A stretch of 64,000 nucleotides of DNA from Triticum aestivum (Eukaryota; Streptophyta; Magnoliopsida; Poales; Poaceae). Positions 57,198 to 64,000 of the stretch are shown piece by piece; the stretch's first letter is position 1; the number at the start of each line of letters is the position of its first letter. Under the pieces are notes generated by a model. The model did not search any database. It was given only the letters and a program-made list of their open reading frames with translations, and was not told where the DNA came from. The stretch covers positions 422,304,233 through 422,368,232 of the forward strand of contig NC_057809.1 in assembly GCF_018294505.1 (NCBI RefSeq), given 5' to 3'. Both the position numbers and the translations under genes were made by a program.

Positions 57198-60100
57198 TGA
57201 ATGAAACTCAACAGAAATGATGGTAATAAAATAAAACTGTGAATATTTTTGTTTACGTACTCAATATTGTTTTTCAGACTAGCCCCACTGAGAGGCCGTC
57301 GCGTTGTAGATGAACTCGCAAACGTAGTATCCACAAAAATCATTCCTGGCTTCCTGCAACAAGCACTTTATGAGAAATAGAGTTCAATCAAACTGATAAT
57401 CAAGCATGATAAATGGTATTGATGAAACTAGCTAGAATCAATGGGAGATGCGCGGAACTAGCTAGTAGTACTTACTTTCGGGTGTGTAAATCGCAGCTCC
57501 CTCGACAATCCCGGAACAATTACGGTGAACTCTTTCCAAACCCTGCCAGACAAAGACAATAATTACTTGGTATCAGGAAATGAACAAAGTTGCCGATATG
57601 GTGCATAATGATCGATTGAACTTACTTCTGGAGCACTTCAGTCATGTTCGCATAGTCCTGGGGATCTTTTCGTCTCGAGTCTAAGACAGTTACTACTCCC
57701 CGGTCAAGCTTAATCTCTAGCTGAATAAAGTGGAAGTTGCGCACGCATGCATGCATAAGTCATCAATTACATTACTATAACCTTGAGTAAGGGAAACCGA
57801 ATATGCACAAGACAGTAAAACTCACCTGAAGTTGTAAGGAAAGAGTATTTTCTCTTTGTGTTTTGAGAAGCAACGATTGTAGCAAGTTGTCTTCGGTATC
57901 AGAGACTCTGCTTTTAACCGACCATTCATTTATGGTATTTGGGTTAATGAACCCAATGTCATAGATTTATGCTTTTATGCATTCGACGATCTTCAATCTG
58001 CATAATATAGTGAGGATAATTATATATACATGCAATGAAAGATTTGAGCTATATAGAGAGACTTAATTATAGAAGTAATACTTATAGACAGTAGCAAGTC
58101 ACGAGTTATTTGTTGAGGGCCATTTGATTGTATAACTGGAATAACTCCACAAATTCAACAGGCAACAACTCAGTTCCAACGAGGTCATGCTCCTTTTTAA
58201 TTCTCAGCATCAAACTATTCTTCCCAGACTCGCTGCAGGTTTTCATGTACCATTCATGCAATATTCGCATCATCGTTGTTAGAGGAGGATGATCAGGTTT
58301 GACGAGAGGCTTCTCGTGCTGGTAACTAAATGTGTCCACCTTCATTATTTCAAACTCTACATCATTTCTCAGGTAATCAACAGGATTGGTACCGGCACCA
58401 TCCCCGGATGATTAGCGACGATATCGTTAGACACCTTGAGCGGGGGGCACGATTGGTTCGCCTGTTTGCCGAGCTGGGGAACTTTTCCCACTTCTTTCTT
58501 CTGCTAACCTTGCATCACTGGAAGTACTTCCCGACTGCTCCTCTTCCTTATATGTCCTTTCAATAATGCACTCAAAGTTGGATTGAGGCGGAGGCGGTGG
58601 TGGTCGCCTAAGGGCATCCAGAGTGTGCTTCACTTTCATCTGATCTAACGTTTCCTTTGGAGGTGGAGGTTTTCGTGCAAAATGGTCCCTGACTTGGGCA
58701 CCACAGATGTCCTCGTTTTCCTTGTCGGTCCTCTCATATGGTAACTTTTCCTGAGCCTTGAGACATGGACCGTATTTGAACTGCTTCCCGCCTCTGCTTG
58801 TCCTACTAGCCGCCGGAGCGGCGGCGTCTCTCTTCCGCCCTTGCTAACACGGCGGAGTCTGCTGACACGCCGGAGGAGGCGGAGGAGGAGCCGGAGTGCT
58901 CTCACGCGCCGGAGGAGGCGGAGTGCTCGTGAGAGGAGGCGGAGGAGGAGCTGGAGTGCCGTCCGCGTCGGAGGAGGCGGATGAGGAGACGGAGTGCCCT
59001 GATCACTCGGCGCAGGAGGAGGCGTCCAGTTTGGAAGCTTGATGTACTCCTTCCTCCATAGACAGGTACTCCTCAAAGCATAAACCAGATGATTCTCCCC
59101 TTCACTTGTAGGGTGGTCAAGCTCCAGCTCCTCAAATCCCTCCATTATTTCATCCACCATCACAACAGCATAGCCATGTGGAATTGGGCGGCAGTGAAAA
59201 GTTCTGTCAGCTAGAGGAGGTGCAACAGAGCCGACAGCCGCCTTCAAAGTCAGGGTTCTGCCATTTCGTCATAAGCTCGCAATGTTGAGTCTCCGTGATA
59301 GTATCCATGTGGTAGCGCGGAGCCGTGAAATCAGGCTGAACGAGCTCCATGGAAGCCACACTGCTTCTTCGCTGAGATAGTGGGGTAGCTTCTGGGGTAG
59401 GATGTTCGTGCCGCTGAGATGGTTGGCTGGCAGCTGCAAGTTCCTCTAGCTTTGCTATTCTTTCATTGAGCTTCTGCATTTCGCTCAGCTCCGCTTTCCT
59501 CTTCTCTTTCGGCTTCTATAACCACATGCGCCGGGAAACCCAACCACCCATGGAATGGAGCCTGGTGTGCCTTGTGTTCGTCCAGGGTGCTAAGTATTCC
59601 CGAGGGCCTCAGTCAGCTCGTCCTTCTCTCTATCGGGAATGAACATCCCTTTCTGCGCTGCGCTGATATATTTCTGAAGCTTCTTGATGGGTATTGCAAG
59701 TTGCTCGTCCGTCCAATGACACTCCCCTGTTTCTGGGTCCAAAGTTCCCCCAACCCTGAAGAACCAAGTCCTTGAACGGTCTGGCCAGTTCAATGTCGCT
59801 GGTTGGACCCCTTTAGCAAGCAGGTCTTGCTCAGCTTTGTCCCACGACAGTCGGGCTTTGTAGTAGCCACCTGACCCTGTGTGATTGTGATACTTCTTCT
59901 TTGCAGCAGTTTTCTTGTTTCTCTCTGACCTTTTCTTAACATCCTCTCATGTCTTGTAGGACACAAATGTGGTCCAGTGATCTCTTATCTTCTCATATCG
60001 GCTCTTGAATTCTGGAGTCTTCCCTTGGTCGACAAACTTTGTGTTCAACTCTTTCTTCCAGTTCCTGAATAGATCTGCCATCTTCTTAAGAGGAAACGCC

Positions 60101-60759
60101 TTGACCTTTGGCTCTATAACTGGCTTATTCGGATCCTCCTCTGGCGGTAGGGTGAAATTTGCCATTAGCGTGGTCCAAAGATCAGCTTTCTATCTATCAT
60201 GGGCATAAGAAACTTCAGGGTGGTCCTTACTCTTATTCCATTGCTCAACGCTGAATGGGACGCTGTCCCTAACAATAGGTCCACACTGACTAACAAATGT
60301 GTCATTCGTCTGCTTGGGTTCAATCGGTTGTCCATCGTCCGCGATTGCTGTGATCGTGAACCTTTCATCCTGGCGCAACCTTTTCTTCAGGCCTCATCTC
60401 CTTACGGAAGTTTGGCTTGATCCCGAGGGCTGTAAAAGAAGAAATAAGCGTTAATATATGTACATACCAAAACAATTAATGCATCAATTAGTCAGCATAG
60501 GCTTAATTAATATATATACCTCGCCGGACTTTGCAACAGCTCCCTCCCCCGTTCGGTCACTGGGGCCATCATCATTGTCTTCTTCCTCCGCCATTCGGTC
60601 ACTGGAGCCGTCATCATCTCCTTCCTCCTCCATTGTTGAATTACCGGAGCCATCATCCTCACCTTCCTCACCATCGGTGTCATTGAGAAATGACAAGGGA
60701 TCACCTCCGACGAGGATTATCTCCCCCAATAATTGTTCTTGTTCTAAGTCTCTTTCCAT
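56965..60759 (-). pseudogene. CACTA transposase gene with C-terminal Ulp1/C48-like domain
   Basis: The gene starts at ATG 60759. Exon one (60759-60520) encodes an acidic protein start (MERDLEQEQLLGEIILVGGD) and ends at a GT donor. The next part (from about 60429) carries a plant transposase-like domain (TITAIADDGQPIEPKQTND; KMADLFRNWKKELNTKFVDQ; NWPDRSRTWFFRVGGTLDPE). A coiled coil (59480-59400), the block FHCRPIPHGYAVVMVDEIME (about 59200), and a proline-rich region follow. Downstream exons (about 58000-56965) resemble a Ulp1/C48 cysteine protease: HFIQLEI with histidine near 57734, VVTVLDSRRKDP with aspartate, and NDFCGYYVCEF with cysteine codon at 57333-57335. Introns have GT/AG borders. 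Frameshifts and stops (near 59945, 59590, 59247) make it a pseudogene. The association of transposase and Ulp1 domains is known in plant CACTA elements. Confidence 0.7.
57131..57194. repeat. (AT)32 microsatellite
   Basis: A perfect 64-bp AT dinucleotide run lies between two exon-like blocks of the CACTA gene, so probably in an intron. The tyrosine/isoleucine reading frame across it is an artefact. Confidence 0.95.
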
Positions 60760-60775
60760 AGTTTCAGCAAATATT

Positions 60776-61390
60776 ACCTATCACATCTCAGTTCCGGTTT
60801 GGGTGGACTCGAGAGTTTGGTCGGGAGAGAGGGGGTTGATAGACGGCCCCCCTCACGTTGAAGAGTTACCAGAGTTTTCTATGAAAAAAATACTACCTAT
60901 CACATCTCAGTCCCGGCCGGTTTGGGTGGACTCGAGAGTTTGGTCAGGCGAGAGGGGGTTGATCGACGCCCCCCCTCGTGTTGAAGAGTTATTGAAGTTT
61001 TCTATGAACTAAAAAAATACTACCTATCACATCTCAGTCCCGGTTTGGGTGGACTCGAGAGTTTGGTCGGGCGAGAGGGGGTTGATCGACGCCCCCCTCA
61101 TGTTGAAGAGTTACCAGAGTTTTCTATGAACAAAAAAAATACTACATATCACATCTCAGTCCCGGTTTGGGTGGACTCGAGAGTTTGGTCGGGCAAAGAG
61201 GGGGTTGATCGATGTCCCCCCTCATGTTGAAGAGTTACCGGAGTTTTATATGAAAAAAAGAAAACTACCTATCACATCTCAGTCCTGGCCGGTTTGGGTG
61301 GACTCGGGAGTTTGGTCGGGCAAGAGGCGGTTGATCGACGTCCCCCCTCATGTCGAAGTGCTAGGAGTTTTCTATGAACCAAAAAATGCC
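60776..61390. repeat. five-copy tandem repeat of about 122 bp
   Basis: Units begin ACCTATCACATCTCAG at 60776, 60895, 61022, 61144 (ACATATC) and 61268, with periods of 119, 127, 122 and 124 bp. Each contains GGTTTGGGTGGACTCG and a C-rich stretch, then an A-rich end. The array lies just upstream of the transposase ATG, so in its leader or first intron. Plus-strand frames across it repeat the same peptide and are not genes. Confidence 0.85.
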
Positions 61391-62060
61391 ACATGACATG
61401 TCCGACGACTGGACCGCCTCTCTCATGAATGTCCGACGTCCTCTCTCATGAACAAAAAAATATATTCTATGAATAAAAAAACATCATATTCTATGAAGAA
61501 AAAAACATCGTATTCCATCCACATCCATGCATACATATGAACAAAAAACATCATATATATGATCATCTATGAAAAAACATCATATTCTATGAAAAAAAAT
61601 CATCATATATATGAACAAAAAAATTATGAAAAATCAGGACATATCATCATATATACACATACATATCATCGTATCCACTACATATCTTCTCTGAACAAAA
61701 AATCATCATATATATCAAAAAACAGGACAGAGAGGAGGAAGCCGGCCGGACCGAACGGGGAGGAGAGGTGCGGCATGGTTGGGACAGGCCGGGGGCGTGG
61801 GAAGGCATAGGGCAGGGGCACGGGGCAGTCGGCGTCGAGGCAAGGGGAACGGGGCAGCCGGCGTCGAGGCAGGGAGCACAGGGCGGTGCGCCGGGGCAGG
61901 GCAGGGGCACGAGGCGATGATGACAAGGAGCGGGCGGCAACGACGACCTTGGGGCAGCTCAGGGAGGCAAAGACGGTGTCGGGGCAAGGCCGCAATGTCG
62001 AGGAGCAACAGCATCCTGGCGGCGTTTGAGAGAAGAATAGCGGGTGGGGGAATTTCCTAA
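61391..62060. other. CACTA upstream leader, AT-rich then GC-rich
   Basis: 61391-61720 is an A/T-rich low-complexity stretch with many CATCATAT and AACAAAAAA motifs. 61730-62060 is GC-rich; its long minus-strand frames are proline/cysteine-rich without a domain. It is best read as the untranslated leader of the transposase gene between the TATA box at 62069 and the ATG at 60759. Confidence 0.5.
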
Positions 62061-62068
62061 GTGTTGGG

Positions 62069-62076
62069 TTATATAG
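62069..62076 (-). promoter_or_regulatory. putative TATA box of the CACTA gene
   Basis: On the minus strand CTATATAA lies just inside the right palindrome cluster, and it points leftward toward the transposase gene. En/Spm promoters lie in this position. Only the motif and position support it. Confidence 0.45.
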
Positions 62077-62084
62077 CAACCACC

Positions 62085-62315
62085 TTTGGTTCCAGTTCGT
62101 GGCACCAACCGGGATCAATGCCCCCTTTAGTCCCGGTGGGTGCCACAAACCGGGACCAAAGGTCAATTTCCAGCAGCCCAAAGGGCGGGAAGCAAATACC
62201 TTTGGTCCCGATTGGTGGAACAAACTGGGACTAAAGGGGGCATTGGTCCCGGTTTGTGCCACGAACCGGGACCAAAGGGGGGCATTGGTCCCGGTTCGTG
62301 CCACCAACCGGGACC
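62085..62315. repeat. right subterminal palindromes of CACTA
   Basis: About five palindromic units of the type GGTCCCGGTTCGTGCCACC...CCGGGACCAAAGG are packed here, better preserved than those at 56399-56590. Transcripts across them would fold into hairpins of about 15 bp. Confidence 0.8.
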
Positions 62316-63248
62316 AACCGCCTTGCACAGCGGCGTGGTGGGAGTTTAGTCCCACCTCACTAGTTGAGAGAGAGACGCACCGATTTATAAGCCATGTTGC
62401 GCCTGAGCTTGCGAGCTCCTCTCTAAAGTAGGCTTACGGGCCTAAATACTCTGTTTCTGCCTGTGAGCCTACTGGTCCTTCTGCGGGCCTGAATCCTGGC
62501 CCAACAAGCTGGTTGGGTTTCTAGTCGTATTCACGTCACGCCGTGGTGGCCTAGTAGGCGGCATTTTTTTTAATTTTTTCCCATTTTTTGTTTTGTTTTT
62601 TGCTTTATTTATTTTCTTTTGTTTCTACTTATAGTTTTTCAGTGATTCTTTTTTGCTTTTAGGTCACACAAATTATAAACTTTGTGTTAGTGCCATGAGT
62701 TTTCAAATTTGAATAGTCTAAACTCGAATTCTTCGAAATTTGTGTGAATCACTAGTTTGTGAATAACTTTACTATAAAAATAGATTTTTGAGTGATTCTT
62801 TTTCCTGCTATTTAATATTACTGTGTTTCATCATTATATTCAATTTAGTAATTTTTAGGTTATTTTAAATGTCTGTTTTAATCAAAAACAGATTTTTTTA
62901 TTTTAGTTTGCTATGAAAGTTTCTAGCAAAAAAATTCTTTATGAAAATTCTTTTTGCTACTAATGTTTTGAACAAAAAATACTTTGATAATTTTAGTTTC
63001 ATAAATTTTATATAATTTTTGTTTGAAAAATACTAGAGGTTTATAAAAGCTTTTTAGTTGATTCCTTTTGCTATTATTGTTTTATAAAAGTTTTTTGTTG
63101 ATTCTTTTTGCTATTGAAGAATATTATAGTTTTGTTTTAGTTGATCATAACAGAATATTTTAATTCATTATTTTTAGTTCATTGTTTTTGCTATTAGAGT
63201 TTCATAAAAGTTTTCTAGTTCATTATTTTTGCTATTTGTTCATTCTTT
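62316..63248. other. CACTA outer region, no gene
   Basis: 62316-62550 is a moderately GC-rich block with a plus-strand TATA-like motif (ATTTATAAG near 62383-62391). 62560-63248 is very T-rich and holds short degenerate repeats such as TTTTGCTATTATTGTTTCATAA. No reading frame of note. Confidence 0.55.
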
Positions 63249-64000
63249 GAGCTAAATGACCCTGAAATTGAAAAGCACTTCATATGAACTCTAAAAAGGT
63301 TGAAAATTTGCATGGTATCATCATTTCACCCACATAGAATGTTCTAAAAAGTTGAGAGGGTTATGATAAAAACTAGATGCACTTCATGTACAAATGGACA
63401 ATCTTTTTTGAAGTATGAGGGTTTCAGACGAAAACTCATCTTTTACAAAGAGATTTCATTTTATTGAACTTATTTTGAACTCCAGACTTTTTGTGTGTTG
63501 AAAATGCACCATTCAAAGCCACATCATCAAATTTCAACCCTTTCTGACTTCATTTGGTATTTTTCATGCATTTACTGATTTTTTGAGCTAAATGACCCTG
63601 AATTTGAAAAGGACTTCAAATGAACTCTGCAAAGGTTGAAAGTTGGCATGGTATCATCATTTCACCCACATAGCATGTTCTAAAAAGTTGAGAGATTTAC
63701 GGAAAAAATTGGATGCACTTCATGTACAAAACGAACAGTCTCTTTTGAAGTATCAGGGTTTCGGACGAAAACTCATCTGCTACAAAAGGTATTTTCATTT
63801 TTTTGAACTTATTTGAACTCCAGACTTTTTGTGTGTTCAAAATGAACCATTCAAATCCATATCATCAATTTTCAACCCTTTCAGACTTCATTTGGTATTT
63901 TTCATGCATTTACTGATTTTTTAAGCTAAATGACCCTGAAATTGAAAAGCACTTCAAATGAACTCTGAAAAGATTGAAAGTTTGCATGGCATCACCATTT
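63249..64000. repeat. 337-bp tandem repeat at the window end
   Basis: The unit starts (G/A)AGCTAAATGACCCTGAA at 63249, 63585 and 63923, with periods of 336 and 338 bp, giving 2.2 copies before the window ends. The copies differ by scattered substitutions. There is no coding potential. Arrays of this kind occur inside CACTA elements of grasses; whether it stays within the element is not visible. Confidence 0.85.

Larger units (their letters stand above)
56399..64000 (-). mobile_element. degenerate CACTA (En/Spm) transposon, right part to window end
   Basis: A minus-strand transposase-type gene (60759 to 56965) is flanked by two clusters of the palindrome GGTCCCGGTT...AACCGGGACC (56399-56590 and 62085-62315), typical of Triticeae CACTA subterminal regions. 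Neither CACTA terminus is in the window: the left end is hidden behind H, and the right end lies beyond 64000. The interior also has a 120-bp tandem repeat, microsatellites and a GC-rich leader. The gene is broken by many frameshifts. Confidence 0.75.

Noticed and set aside
57086..57343. Minus-strand frame with a tyrosine-isoleucine run
   Set aside because: The run is the (AT)32 microsatellite read in frame. The real exon signal there (NDFCGYYVCEF) is in another frame.
60776..61390. Regular repeats that could suggest a CRISPR array
   Set aside because: Units of about 122 bp are similar over their whole length, with no short repeat and unique spacer. The setting is a plant transposon.
61678..62355. 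225-codon minus-strand frame over the right palindromes
   Set aside because: It crosses the palindrome cluster and the putative TATA box and is low-complexity. It is probably untranslated.

Overview
This window is plant nuclear DNA. It is almost certainly from a Triticeae grass (wheat, Aegilops, barley or a close relative). The evidence is a reverse-oriented BARE-1/Angela-type Copia LTR with its initiator-Met primer binding site, Athila-lineage LTRs starting TGATACGTCTCC with an Asp-tRNA primer binding site, Tat-lineage Gypsy polyproteins with antisense extra genes, a Tekay-type chromovirus, and an En/Spm (CACTA) transposon with GGTCCCGGTT subterminal palindromes. I found no host gene, no tRNA or rRNA gene and no prokaryotic feature. 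Family names beyond the lineage are recalled, not searched.

The layout is a set of nested insertions. In the left half a plus-strand Tat-type Gypsy element (element C: gag-protease 1665-3526, pol 23922-27184, antisense extra gene 28714-27992) was hit twice by a second Tat-type family in the opposite orientation. Copy B1 (1-1664) runs off the left edge. Copy B2 (3527-23921) splits C exactly, leaving target duplications GCAGC/ACAGC. B2 is a deletion derivative: gag fused to protease, a scrap of reverse transcriptase, and a long spliced antisense gene at 9010-11607. B2 was hit in turn by D (4597-8850), a 4.25-kb solo LTR flanked by perfect ACGAC duplications, and by A (15653-23862), an Athila-type element that landed in the B2 5' LTR. 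A carries gag and protease but no reverse transcriptase or integrase.

In the middle, C is cut off by a fragment of a minus-strand BARE/Angela-type Copia element (F, about 28730-31670: leader, primer binding site and one LTR). A plus-strand SIRE/Maximus-type Copia element follows (G, 31671-35459) and stops abruptly inside reverse transcriptase. It joins a minus-strand chromovirus array (E, 35460-49577) with an abnormal order: truncated leader and gag start, LTR, gag-pol, leader, LTR. The E leader holds an extra sense-strand reading frame upstream of gag.

On the right, E sits inside the 5' LTR of H (49578-56398), a second Athila-type element related to A in LTR and 3' half. H encodes a different protein with hydrophobic C-terminal segments. 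H in turn sits in a degenerate CACTA transposon (56399 to the window end). Its minus-strand transposase gene ends in a Ulp1/C48-protease-like domain and lies between two palindrome clusters. The window closes in a 337-bp tandem repeat.

Nearly all genes are broken by stops, frameshifts or loss of catalytic residues. The longest open frame is the 759-codon chromovirus gag-pol piece at 42155-44434. The points most worth following are the shared RNA-like motifs of A and H, the E leader protein, and the spliced extra genes in B2 and D.
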